A DNA stretch of 64,000 nt from Phylloscopus collybita (lineage: Eukaryota; Chordata; Aves; Passeriformes; Phylloscopidae). Made by a program: the position numbers and the translations under genes. The stretch covers positions 20,309,501 through 20,373,500 of the forward strand of contig JAJNNQ010000009.1 in the NCBI GenBank assembly GCA_027886175.1. The letters are read 5' to 3'. The notes beneath the pieces are model-generated. The model was given only the letters and a program-made list of their open reading frames with translations, was not told where the DNA came from and did not search any database. Position 1 is the stretch's first letter. Every line of letters begins with the position of its first letter. Shown here one piece after another: positions 11,188 to 23,759 of this stretch.

Positions 11188-11427
11188 AGAATGGAGAAGA
11201 CTTCAGGAAAGTCTACAGACTGATTTTTCATTCACAAAGACAACCAAGGCTGGAACTCCAAATTAAAGAAGTGGATGAATTTGGTAACCACAGTTCACCA
11301 CATTACAAAGGAACAGCAGTATTTTATAAAATTACCAAGAGAGATGATACCAAAGAAATGGGAACAAACCTTACCATATGATGAATACCAACACCAGTCT
11401 CCACTGTACAAATTAGCATTAACAAAG
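11188..11427 (+). pseudogene. DTHD1: DTHD1 exon H, frameshifted
   Basis: The acceptor is GGACTGCAG at 11187 and the donor is AAG|GTGCGT at 11428. Joined to exon G it reads FRKVYRLIFHSQRQPRLELQ and IKEVDEFGNHSSPHYKGTA, very typical of DTHD1, then runs into TGA at 11379. From the AAAA at 11328-11331 onward, the coding-like reading moves to another frame (LPREMIPKKWEQTLPYDEYQ, then SPLYKLALTK), which also gives the phase-0 exit that exon I needs. One extra A at 11328-11331 explains both readings. Confidence 0.8.
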
Positions 11428-13407
11428 GTGCGTTTCTCACTCGGTAATATTAGAGACATTTCCCTTTCTGCCTTACCATGTATTTATTAGAATAAGGATC
11501 TTGGTATGATTTTTGATTTACACACATACACAGGAGTCACTGATGAACTTCTGGTGCATCATCAATGTACCAACATTCTCAGAATTTCTCCTAGCTGTAG
11601 TGAGGGACCCATATCCAAGTATAAGCATGGAAAAATTTCTAGCAGAAAATTTTCACCCATCTACTCTCCCCAGCTGTTATGGCACTGTGAAATTATTACT
11701 GAAGTTTCAGTTATATCATTCTTGTTTCATTGTCTTGGGAGCACAGAATTGCAAATTGTAGGATCGTTAAATCGTTTGTGTAACCTGTCTTCCACCTATC
11801 ACCTGATTATTCTATTATTCCTGATTAAACTCTGCAGTACAATCATATGGGCAATTATCTCCATCTCTGGTGCAAGCTAATGCTATATAAATTAATCTTT
11901 CATATTCCTGCAATGAAATCTCATTGTTTTCAAAGAGCTTATGTACCAGCACACTATACTGCACAAAATGCTGCCACTAAACTACTACATCAAAGTTGCC
12001 TACATTTTAACATCAAAATATCTACAGAAACATTTGGTCTAGATCTCTGGTGACAAAGAGTAGCATGTGTCTCTTTTTGAATTTATTGTCTTCACACTTT
12101 TCTCAACAAATTTTCTTTTTTCGATATGATAGTTAAAAGAATCTGGAATGTCTGATTTTGGTTGTGACAAAGAGATGGAATCTTTTTAAGGCAACCATTC
12201 TGACTACTACATTTTCACTCATCTCTGTAAAATTCCCACCTAAGTTTCTTTTATAGAGAAGGCAGTAACTATACTATTATAAGCCATATTTCAACCATAT
12301 ATGCTCTCATTATCCACTTACAAATACATTGCTTACAGTGGTCAAAAGAGTGTTTGTTTACTTAGTATGCAAACATTCACATCAGTTTTTACTTTAAACA
12401 TATATTTTTACAGAAGTAATCTGATTTTCACTAATGATTCCTATTTATGGTGCTTTCATTTCCTCCAAAATTAAAACACTTGTTCCTCCAATCTGTTATG
12501 TTCAACGCAAGTCAGATACAGTGCATCAGGTTCTGATGTCAAATGTGTGTGCATATCTACTGATTTCAAAGATTTTGTATTTATATGACACAATGGGCTA
12601 AGGAGGTAAAAGATTAATTTCTCCTTTTCTGTCTCTCCTGTTTGATATGCTGCTGGAGTCTGGTCGTGTCTGAGAAGTCCATTTGGCAGAGCACATCAGT
12701 GTTACTGGCTGGGAACTTTGCAAAAATAGATTGTTGTAATACATATAGACATTATGAAATTACTATTCTGTTGAAGTTTTATGTCTAATGACTGTCTAAC
12801 AGCAGAGTAGCATGTTATCCCCTGCTTCAGAAAGGCAGTTGCTCAGCTAATTTAAGGGCCTTCCAGACTAGAAAACTGCTTTGGTTGCTAGGAGTGTTTT
12901 ACTTAAGCTGTCAACCAGAACAGCAGCACCACATGCCAGTGCAGCTGAACTGAGGGTGAATTTAGCACTTCATCACAGACACTTAATGTTTCAAGGCAAT
13001 TTGCTATTTTAGATCTAATGCATTGTATATTATTACACTATTTGTAGACAATACTAATTTTCAATTCTTGCAATTTTTACTACTATTTTAACATTAAGTA
13101 GCATAAAGTGGTTCAGATTAAAGTCAATGCATGGGTAATTGAGTTCATCTACAATAACTTCGAAAATCTAATACAGACCTTTGAAGTAGTAAATTCTCAT
13201 TAATGAATAAAAATAAGTTTAAATACAAATGCATAATTAAACAAAGCCAGAGAAAGCTGAGTCTTGGAAGAAAAGCAATGCCCCCTTCTGGAAGAGCTTT
13301 ATGTTCCCTCCATTCTGAGAGCTTTTTAGCCATGTCATTCTATCTTCACACTGGGGCACATCCAATGACAGAATTGCTGTAGAAGCATACAAAACGAGGC
13401 AGATTCA

Positions 13408-13490
13408 AATCATAGAACCACAGAATAATTTTGGTTGGAAGGTCCTTTAAAGTTCACCTAGTCCAACCCCCAAGATCCCAGGAGCAGTAC
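13408..13490 (-). mobile_element. CR1 LINE 3' end, antisense
   Basis: AATCATAGAACCACAGAATA, then TTGGTTGGAAGGTCCTTTAA and CTAGTCCAACCCCCAAG is the reverse complement of the CR1 3' UTR and its tail. Only the last 80 or so bases are recognisable. Confidence 0.85.
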
Positions 13491-13746
13491 AGCACAGGTT
13501 GGTTTTGCACTGCCATGCAGTGTGTAATGTGTGCGTCCTGTGCACACTGAAATCACCTCCCAGGATGACTGCATACAGGCCTGATGAAAAGTTGTTTAAT
13601 TCACAATAGGTAATGGTTATGAATATATTGAGCTTATGGCTGTGCAGCTCAGTACATTTGAGACACTCCAAATACTGAGCAATATTTAAAGTCTGTACTA
13701 TAGAAGTGATTAAGATAAGCTCCATAAGGCTCAGTATATCAGGAAC

Positions 13747-13812
13747 AAAAAAAACAAACAAACAAAAACAAAGCCAAACAAACAAAGCCAAACAAACAAA
13801 CAAACAAACAAC
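13747..13812. repeat. (CAAA)n simple repeat
   Basis: AAACAAACAAACAAAAAC-type units with AAAGCCAAAC interruptions. Translated on the minus strand it produces a spurious Phe/Leu/Cys-rich open frame. Confidence 0.85.
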
Positions 13813-14588
13813 CACACACAACAACTTTTTCAGTCAGAGTTTCATGCTCTTAATTCCCAAGTGAAAAACAGAAGATCAGCAAAAAAAAACCTCAGGCAAA
13901 TCCCCTTGGGAGAGCTGTGAATGAACAGAGAGGTAATATAACTGAATATGTGTGGCAAAAGTAACACAGGCACTGAAAGAGGAAAACTTCACTTTCAAAC
14001 AAAAAAAATCTGAATTTCTCTTCATATAAACTCATCTTTTTTTGTGCTCTCAATGCTTATGCAAGTAATTTCTTGCTCTATATGCAGTAGGAAACACCAC
14101 TAAATCCCAGATTTTCATCTTTCTCAGCTGTAGGTAAAACAGGACAAAGTATTTTGTCTTCCTTTCCAATGTTTAGAGGAAGAAAGAGGAAAAACTTCCT
14201 ACTTTTTAGTGGAACTTATCTTTTGAATTGTGATGATTTTTCATGATGTTTATTAAAAGCTGAACTATGTAAAATGAATAACTATAGCTACAAATACAGT
14301 ATGGTTGCCTGACCTAACAATAACTACTGCATACCTAAAAGTTGTTCTTTTCCTTGAAAGAAAGGCAATGTTAATGCAGTATTCAAAATTCGAATCTGTA
14401 GCATCTACAGAAGTTCTATACAGACTTTCTATACATCCAGTTTCTATACATCACTTAGGGAGTAATGCTAATAATCAGCTAAGAGTTAAATCCCCAAGAT
14501 TTTACTGCAATCATATACTCCCAAATTATGTATGCCTCACCTCTTACTCATCATCATTTCTCTTTCCTCAACACATTTTCTTTAACAG

Positions 14589-14645
14589 CATGAAAAATTG
14601 ATCCACCGTCCACAAAGTACAAAAGAATTTTTTCTGATTCATCAG
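14589..14645 (+). pseudogene. DTHD1: DTHD1 exon I, 1-base deletion
   Basis: A 57-base exon between TTCTTTAACAG and CAG|GTAAGA. It starts HEKLIHRPQSTK, a clear DTHD1 signature just before the death domain. In that frame it ends in phase 0, but exon J needs phase 1. Reading one base differently after the AAAA at 14621-14624 gives IFSDSS and then joins exon J correctly as DALWDN. The simplest explanation is loss of one A from that run. Confidence 0.7.
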
Positions 14646-15219
14646 GTAAGAAAACAACCATTAAATTAATGTCAATGTAAAAATGATACTTGCTGGGGTT
14701 TTTTCAGTTCCAAGATTTGCTTCAACTGTTATTGATACTTGAAAATGCTATATTCAAGAAGGAAATAGTTAATGTGGTAAGAGATAGTAAAGGAAAAAAA
14801 GATCTGTTTACCAGGAAATGCAAAAGCTCTTGTAAGATACAAGATACATCTTGTAGTGGGATGCTTGAGCAGCATATAATTCTGTGTATATGGGAATTCA
14901 GTTTGTACTGGAAAGCTCCAGTATAACTGATGAACCAGTTACAGTAAATACTGAAACCCTTGTAGGTTTTTTTGCTAATTTTCCCTATTCAGTTCCAAAA
15001 ATTATAGATCATTGCTGAATCTGCTCTTGACTAAATTCACTTCCTACTGCAGAGCAGTTACCAAAAATGGCGTTGGAGATGAGATGGGATGATGTTTCCA
15101 CCAAAGTACATAACACATCCTATTTAGTTGAGGAGTTTACCCACTGAGCCTCCAGCTTCAAAAAGCTTTTCAGAAAAAAGGAAGATTTATTCTTGCTTCA
15201 CTAATTTTTTGCCTTTCAG

Positions 15220-15509
<290 letters not shown>

Positions 15510-15923
15510 CAGAATCACCGGCAACTCACAGCCCAATTTCTCTTCTTTCTTGTTGAACTGTATGAATATTTCCATGATACTTCTGGATGAACAAGTGACA
15601 GGGATATCAGTCAGGATAAGACTATTAATTTGTTACTTTGCAACCTCTTTACTAAAGCATACTAACCATGTAGGTCCTTGCTTGATAAAAATGAACATTT
15701 CTTGTATGGAAAAGTGAAATTTTGAAAATGTAGGTATGAAGAATTATAGACTGATCCACATAGATTTCTCAGGACTTTAACTGTTTGCACACACCATACT
15801 CAGTCAACGCTATTTCTACATATCTTAAACATTAGAATGATTCATTATATCAAAATCATATGAATCGTTCTATAATATATGGATTGCTCTTTGTCCAGTA
15901 TTAATAACTACCAAATTCTTCAG

Positions 15924-15929
15924 ATTAAA
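15924..15929 (+). terminator. Candidate DTHD1 poly(A) signal ATTAAA
   Basis: An ATTAAA hexamer 415 bases after the last stop codon. I saw no AATAAA between 15510 and 15930. This is position-based inference only; ATTAAA is frequent by chance in AT-rich DNA. Confidence 0.2.
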
Positions 15930-17490
15930 GCCTAATGTACAGAGGTAACTTCTTACTTTCAGAGTTGTTAGTAATTAATTCTGCTTTTACATTGTCCGTG
16001 AATATTTTTCATTCTTGTGAATACCATACAAGATTTCAGTGCTAGCTCATGTGAATATGTAATCTCTTTCCTGAATTTGTGAGATTTGTTGCCTCACTTC
16101 AAACTGTAATTGTAATGGAGTCTTTTAGTTTACCATCAAATATGGAAAAATAACTATTTCTTCATAAAAATTTTAAAATGTATGGCTTTGACATTTTGTT
16201 TGTTATACTAAGTTCTTGTATTGAAGGTACAGATAGTAAACCAGAAGTATTCGTGCCATTCCTTATTCATGTTTTCAATCTCTAAAAACTCATTTCTTTC
16301 CAAAATGCTTACTAGGACTAACGTAATTTTTAAGTCAGAGCAAGAGCAAGGTTGGTGTTCTATAACAGTGTTTCTACTGAAATAATATTTAATTTACCGT
16401 CTTCTGTTATTTACTTCTATATTGCAATCCACCTCATAAAACACACCAAAAATTTATCTAAACACTAAACTGATTTCTATTAAAGGCAAAAAGTAGCTGG
16501 CAAGAGTCAGTGAAAAACAGTTCTGAGAGCAAGCTGACTCCTTGGTACTTACACACATTGTGATTACACAGGCTGTCACATCTGTGTGACTTCCCTACTG
16601 CTTCAGCAACATGCAACAGATGCCTCTTTCTTCAAGTCCACCTGTGCACAATTAGTTACTGTTATTCTTCTGATACTGATTCAGTGCATCAATTATCTTC
16701 CTTTTTCACCTCTCCTTTAATCACATAATATAAAAACCTAAATATTAATCTCAATCAAAACATTATTGATCTAAATTTTATTCATTTTTAGGCTATTTAG
16801 AAACTCCGTATGTCTTCCTGGCAAATCTTAATTGTGATACATAGTTTGTATATTTTATTTATGCAGATCATGTATTTGCAACATTTACAAATTGCTATTG
16901 TAAATGAGAAAATTGCATGGTAAAAGAAAAGATAAATAGGAATAGTATTAATTAATTTTATTCATCTAGTCACTAATGTCTCATCCTGTATTATTATCAG
17001 TTTTCAGATGTAAGACATCTAAATATACAAATAATTTAACCCCCTCTCTGAAACTAAAACATAACAACCATCCGTTTTTTGATTTTCTTTAATAATGAGT
17101 GTATTTTAACTGTAAGCTGGCTTCCTATTAGAGGAAAGAATTATCATTTCCCAGTGCTCAACACTTTTTTGCTTATCAGAGATTTGTCATAAGTGCCTTC
17201 TCTTGAGGACTAAATATTCACTTGCTAGCTCATCAGATATCTTCACTATGTATCTACATTAGGCTCGTGGTTCAAGGTATGAGGGTAGGACAAACAATAC
17301 AGGAAATATTGCTAAAAATTTGACTTCATTTCACCACCAAAATCAAAAGTTTGATACAACTTCCAACGTTCTGCCACGAGATGGCATCTTCGTCTAACGA
17401 AATGTACCATGCATGCATTTCAAAAGCTGAAAAATACGTGCATAAAACACTGCTATAAAGTAATCTATAAAGGCCTGGATAACTCCAGAC
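15930..17490. other. Intergenic, nothing recognised
   Basis: AT-rich sequence downstream of DTHD1. I see no open frame with protein-like content and no recognisable repeat. Confidence 0.5.
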
Positions 17491-17496
17491 AGTATC

Positions 17497-17680
17497 AAAC
17501 ACTGAACAGGTTGCTTAGAGAAGTTGTGGATGCACCATTTCTGGAGGTGTTCAGGGCCAGGATGGGGCCATGAGCAACCTGGTCTAGTGAAAGGTGTTCC
17601 CTTCTATGGAAGTGGGGGTGGAAATACATGATTTTTAAGGTCCCTTTGAACAGAAACCATTCTATTACTGTATAGTCAAC
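17497..17680 (+). mobile_element. CR1 LINE 3' end
   Basis: CTGAACAGGTTGCTTAGAGA, then GGCCAGGATGGGGCCATGAG, AACCTGGTCTAGTG and AAGGTCCCTTTGAACAG follow the CR1 3' UTR in order. The tail ACCATTCTATTACTGTATAG is degraded. It is 5'-truncated. Confidence 0.9.
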
Positions 17681-17689
17681 ACCATTAAG

Positions 17690-20600
17690 GCAAGACAGTA
17701 AGAACTGTGAGCACTTCAGTAACATCTATAGAAAAGGGAAGCTGCATTCCATGGAATTTGAGGTTATTGTTTACATTAATTGAACAGTAAAGCAAAATGA
17801 AATTTGCCATGTTATAATCTAATTTTTATTATTATCAAGCATTAATCAACTAAATAAAACCGTATTTTATTAAATATAGCAAAAATTACTAATAAGGTAG
17901 AATAAGTTATTAAAATTTTTAAATGTATTACCTGATGTTCTTTTCCTGTGAGGAATGCCTTATGTTTCCTGGGTATTTTTCTCTACTTGTAGTAACTCTC
18001 ATTTGCAGTTTGAAATGAGTAACTAGTCTTGCTGTGGCCCAGCAAAGCTGAACAGGCTGGTGACATACTTTTCCTCTATTCTTCTCCCTCCTCATCTCTC
18101 TCACCAGTTCTGCCTTGTGTTGGGGCTTTCCTACCTAGCTGCTCTATATAACCTTCACAGCTTTTGTTTCCACTCTTTTGATAAATCATCTCCTGAAATA
18201 AACATGGCTAGCATTGAGCACACACTTTCCCAGCTCATACAAACATTTTGACAGAAGAGCACATTTAAAACGCACACATTAACAAAAAAAATGTATAAAC
18301 AATATATGCAAATGCAAAATAACAAATATTCTTATGCCTTCCCCCATTGTTTCTTTTTTTCTACCAGACAGGCACAGGAGCACCCTCCTTGTCAGGGACT
18401 CTTGGCAGGAGGAGGGAATTCAGGGTGTGGGATGTGTGTATTTCCCTTCATGTTAGGTCTCAACCAACAAGGTTATATACAGAAATGGTTTTGATTCTTT
18501 TTGTTTGTTTGTTTGTTTTTTGGGGTTTTTTGTCTTGTCAGGAGAGATTCTTCACACTCTTAAGTTCATAGGCTGTAAATAAAACCTCCAGACAAAAGAG
18601 GTTTCAGACCAATATGTGGGCCTTCTGTACAGCTGAATGACATCAGCAGCAAAGAGACCCGAAAATGTAGCTCTTTACAGCTAAAGTAAATTAAGATCAA
18701 GCTGTAGCAAGATCCAAAGAGACCTTTTCCAGAGGAAAGTCCTAGTGGGATGTCAAATGAGCTGTTTCTACAACCTTATGGAAGGAAGAATACCTAACTT
18801 CTACCTTTTCTGAATACAAATGCCTGTCACAGGCTGATGTGGCTCAACTATTGATGTGGAAAATCCAATTTCTTAACTACTATCAACACTGTTCTTTGCT
18901 TTTCAGGCAATCAGATATTGTCTCCTAAATGAAAGGCTCCCCTGGTGAGATTTAAACTCACTGAAATGTGGTGAAATGTGGTGAAATGTGGAAAGGAATG
19001 AGAAAGGACTACATGGGACAAACCTACTCCTTACATGTTTTTACTGACTATGAAAAAATATGTAGGACAAAAAGCCATAGCTGAGCTTTATGGCCTAGAA
19101 TGATTTCTAACTCTAAAGAAAAGGTGAAACTCCATGGTTCTGCTAAACAGTGAGGGCAACTGAATGGAAAAGGAGCTAAGATAGGAAGCCAGTTGCTCAG
19201 AAAGAAAGTACCTAGACAACTATAATTGGATAAATGAAGAAAATAATTCATTATTTAAGTACTGAACAATTAGTCAAATGAAAAAGGAAGAAAAAATATT
19301 GCTTTTGTGACATTGTTACAGGATGGATTTCCAACTGCATCTGAGATGATGAAGTGCAAAGGCATATAGCAGACTTTGCATATTCAACATTTAAAACACA
19401 AAATCTCTACTTAGTGAAACAGGGTTCAATGATCAGGATCAGTAAACTGATTAATACAACAGATGTTTAATTAAAAAACTGAAGATGGTATTTAATCAGT
19501 AGCCCATCCTAGCCCCTTTCAAAAATGAGTTGTTTTTTTTCTTTAGATAGCCTTCACTAAGTACTGTTTGCACAGAACTATCTATAGTGAGCTCATCTTC
19601 AAGCATGAGTCTCAAGAGCTTCTCCCAAGTGAATGGGGAGAGAGCCCACATGCAGAGCAGTTTGATGGGAGAGCCAGAGGAAAGGCTCCCTTCAGCTTTT
19701 CTCAACAGCTCATTTCAGTGAGCAGGTCTTAAATGCAGTGAGATAAGCCCCTGAAAAAGCAGGGGCAGTCAGGAAAGTGGCATAAAACAGCTCATTTGAA
19801 ATCATTCCCTCCCTTCCATGATATCTCTGCACTTTACCTGAAGATACAACAAGAAGTCCTTGAGCATATCCAATACAATCAGAAAAACTGACAACCAAAG
19901 AAATGCAATATTTGCAATTCCTCAAAAAATTTTCAACTTTCTCATATACAATTGGAGATGACAAAAAAACTTATTATGGATTAGTAATCCACTGTAATAT
20001 TATAATAAAGTAAAGTTCACAAGAATAGAAAAGCAGAGTTCATGTTCCACCCTTTCCCCCTAAACAATGAAAATGTCATAGACATAAGAAAAATGATTCT
20101 ATAATAATGCAAGTGTAAGACTTTGTTCGTATCTCCAGCCTGTGTGAAAGACAAGACTCTGTCATTACTATTGTAACCCTATTCTTAGTCTTTTAAAAAA
20201 ATTCATATGCTTTTGAACTCTTCATTTGATATATAAATTCTTTATTTCACAGTGGGTATATCCCCTTGCCAGAAGATTTGCAGAGCATTCTATGAAGTCT
20301 TACATGTCTACATCTCACTCGCCTTTTTTTGTCCTTTGAGCACCTACCACAGCATTGCTCCCATTAAGACCTTTTGTGCTATAGCTTCCCAAGCAGGAAA
20401 AAACCTGTGCCTCTTCAACTTGTTATTATAACTTAAAATCCATATGTTACCTTTTTCATCATTGTATGCTATTTAGAAGTCCAATTTTGATAGTACAGCT
20501 TCCAGAAGTGTCCTTTTGTCTGACTATAGCCAGGGCAGACTAATTATTTATCAGAAACTGAAAGAAAATAATAGAACTGAAAGGATCCCAGCCAGGATTA

Positions 20601-23110
20601 GTATCACCACGTGGCAGATTCACACTGCAAGTGCCAATTCAGCCAGCAGATATCGCAGAAGAGCTTCTACAAAGATACTACTTTCTGTACTTTCAGACCT
20701 AAAATCAATATGTAAGTGATTTCACTAAGACAATGAAAGAGAAACTCCTGAAAGACTCTGCATTATTCACTTGTCTCATAATGAGTACCCCATTTTCAAG
20801 TATTTTGAGGTCAAGGCATGTAAATAATTTAAGATGCAATCAGAAATAGGAATGTTTTCATTCTATTAACGTTAATATTTTGTTTAAATCAATGTCCATG
20901 CCTGAAGAATTAAGGAAATTATTAAAAAAGGGTTGAAAGAATAAAAAAAAAAAAATTGAAGTGATAGAGAATCAAATATGTAAAAATATTTTGGGGTGTT
21001 CTATTTCTAAAAAAATAGAGGAAATTATTTTGAAGTGAGGAAGCTTCTAACAAAATCAGAAGACATTATTCTAAATAATTACAAAGATTTTAAGAAACTA
21101 GCAAACATTTGAGGTGAGTAATTACTAATTAAGAGAGCCAATTAATGTTCTCTGAATTTTTCTTATAAAGTTTTGATGAAATGTCATTTCTCATAGAAAA
21201 CAAAATTCTACAAAAATCTAGAAGTTTATTTGGAATATTTGCAAAGAAATAAATTAAGCTGATAAAATAACTGATTTGATGATACTTATAAAACTAAATT
21301 CAAATGGGGAGTACTTAAGCTCATCTTAGAAAATCCTAAAAGTCTAGATTTTTTGTCAGGCTGGAGGTAAAACAGTGAAAGCATCCTGCTATTTTTCTTA
21401 AACTATATAAACAATTTCCAAAATGTTCCAGAACAAATGCTACCAAGAGCTGTGCATACAGCTGAATGGCTTAGAACTAAAGAGGGAAGACAAGGTAAAA
21501 CTACATTGACTCAACATGTAAAGTCAATGTGAGTTGACTCAACTATTTCTGCCTCATTTATTTTGCTTTCAGGCCTTGGTTGGGAGTTTATTTAATTCAT
21601 TGGTTACATACAATATAAGTACTGTGAGTTTTAATCAAGAACTTCACATTTTTTTCTCATCATTGCTGTTCAAATATAAATAAAATCCCAGTAAGTACTC
21701 AGAAAATATTTCTAAGAGGCACAGCAATCTGTCACTGCCAGTCTAGAAGAAGTTGAGGAGACATCCTCTGCAGAATGGTGCATGGTTCTGCTCATGTATT
21801 TTCAGAGTGAACCTAAAGTATCAAATCTCTACTGAGCCCTTCTGCAAAGATGGGATAAGTAAAAGAGCATGGAAAGGGAGAAAGGTTCTTCAAAGGAAAC
21901 CAAAAAAAAGTATTTTTTGGCCAGGAAAGGAGAAAAAAAAAAAAAAAAAAAAGGAAATTTTGGAAGGTTAGTTTCAATTAGATAAATACTGTACTGGTTG
22001 CAGAGCACTAACAGGTAGAGAATTAGAGGTACTTCCCTAGCTATCACAATCTTCCAGCAGGATTAAAAGGACTAAATACTACAAGCATTTTAAAATTAAG
22101 TTTTTAAAGTTCATGAAAGGTTTTAGAAGAGCAGTCTTCAACAGTGGAGAACTGAAGTCACAGGGAGAGTCCTTCTTTGTACATTTTTTGTGTTCCTAGA
22201 TTGTACAAACTGATGAAAATGGGACAGGAATTATCAACATATCGTTTATACTGGTTTCTCAATCCACCTCCTTTTGCAAGCAGGCTCCTGCCACTCCTTA
22301 TCACATTAAAAACTCTACATGGACAGACACACATACACACTCCTAAACCTAACAGGCAGTAGCCTCAGTTCGTGTCTAAAACAGGTGTAAAATCAACCTG
22401 ATTTGTGGTTTCCTGGCTGACAATAAACTGCTGTCAAATCTTTGTCTCTTTTGTTCTTCAGTGACTGGTAACCATGGATACCCAAGGCAATAAAGTTCAC
22501 TGATCCACAATGCTATAATTCAGGGTGTGTTTATTGTAGCTGATTTTGTTATGGAACCCCTAGAAGATAAAACTAGTAATTCAGGGTGAAATGGAAATTA
22601 GCTACTAGTTAAGGTTTTGCTTGCATTTTAATAAAAAAAAAAAAATGCATGCTTTGTTGAACAGCATAATTACTTTCCCTGAATAATTTATGACAGCCAG
22701 TCTACCCCATTGAAATGTTCATATTAATTTTAATGAGCTTGTCAAAGCTTTTCTAGCCATTTCATATTGAATAGATTTAGCTTGGGTAATATTTTTAACC
22801 CATTGATACTTTTAACAAACATAATAATCTGTTTTATATAAAATATCCTTTTTATTTAAAATTTATAAATTAGCATCTCTAGTTCATGCAAATAGAAGTA
22901 ACATTATAATTCTCTGTAATACAGATTATACTTCCATATCAATTTAAAGTTTACTTCTGCAGAAAAAAAAAAAGAAAAACTTGGAAAAAAGATAGATTTG
23001 TAGCTACTTGGACTAGAGGGCATAAGTGTTTCAATTACAAGTGTTTGGATGCAATGTTTGCATTCACATTAGTGTTTTTTCCAAAGTTTAAATTTATAGC
23101 AGCTCTAAAT
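17690..23110. other. Intergenic, minor simple repeats only
   Basis: AT-rich sequence with a 10-bp triplication at 18962, a (GTTT)n tract near 18503-18530, and A tracts at 21933-21952 and near 22629. Two TGACTCA motifs lie at 21508 and 21536. Short open frames (for example 19710-19964 minus, 20516-20719 plus) have no features I can tie to a protein family. Confidence 0.5.
18962..18991. repeat. Three perfect copies of TGAAATGTGG
   Basis: A 10-bp unit repeated three times head to tail without mismatch. It is a short minisatellite-like expansion. Confidence 0.95.
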
Positions 23111-23114
23111 TTTC

Positions 23115-23753
23115 ACTTTATTCTGAGCAGACTGCGACATATCTGATGTGCATGATTTTGTTGTTTCCCACTGTGTAGCTGTTTATATTTTTATCCAATA
23201 ATTCCTCCTTTAGCTGCTTTTCATCATTAAAATTACTTTTAACTATTGTTCCACAAAGAGCATATAAACTCATAGTACACATATCATTCCAATTCACCTT
23301 TTTCACCTTTTTCTTGGACGCCTTCATCACAGCATTCCTGATGGGCTTCTTGGAACACCAGCATCTACCTGACAAATGGTGTTTTTATCTCTACTTAGCC
23401 ATGTGAGGACTAATGGTAAACTCTGGGGTAAAAGATACAAAAAATCCATGTAAGACCTAAGGTTAGCAGGTTTGTGTAGAAATGTAAGGAGCAGGAAAAG
23501 AAATGTTATTACTGCTACATCCAAAGGGACAGGAATATGCATCTTTATCTGATGGAGTTTGGATTAGGTGACACTTTTTTTTCCATGAGGACTGATCTAT
23601 TTCTGTCAATTCTTTCTGAACTACAGAAACAATGTAACAACTTATTTGTATGTTCATCATTCTGGTCAGGAATGGAAACAATCTTCTTCAAAAACCCATA
23701 AAACTCATTAGATGAGTCGGCTTGGGTGAGGTAAATTTCCATGAAAAACACCC
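23115..23753 (-). pseudogene. Possible unrecognised decayed coding segment
   Basis: On the minus strand, protein-like pieces occur one after another in all three frames. First comes MEIYLTQADSSNEFYGFLKK with IPDQNDEHTNKLLHCF (from 23753 down), then KELTEIDQSSWKKK, then KKKVKKVNWNDMCTMSLYAL with IVKSNFNDEKQLKEELLDKN. The last ends in TAA that overlaps an AATAAA hexamer. A splice-acceptor-like TTTTATTACCAG precedes the first piece. The content is rich in charged residues and looks more protein-like than nearby chance frames, but I do not recognise the family. Frames change near 23620 and 23330. It may be a processed or unitary pseudogene, or chance. Confidence 0.25.
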
Positions 23754-23759
23754 TGGTAA

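Larger units (their letters stand above)
11428..14588 (+). other. DTHD1 intron H-I
   Basis: A 3.2-kb AT-rich intron ending in TTCTTTAACAG. It contains an antisense CR1 tail (13408-13490) and a CAAA-type simple repeat (13747-13812). Short open frames near 11.5-12 kb and 13.45-13.8 kb look like chance or repeat translation. Confidence 0.6.

Noticed and set aside
11506..11880. 124-codon plus-strand frame in intron H-I
   Set aside because: No domain, not bounded by coherent splice sites, and an overlapping frame is equally open; judged chance.
13447..13824. 125-codon minus-strand frame
   Set aside because: Built from an antisense CR1 tail and a (CAAA)n repeat.
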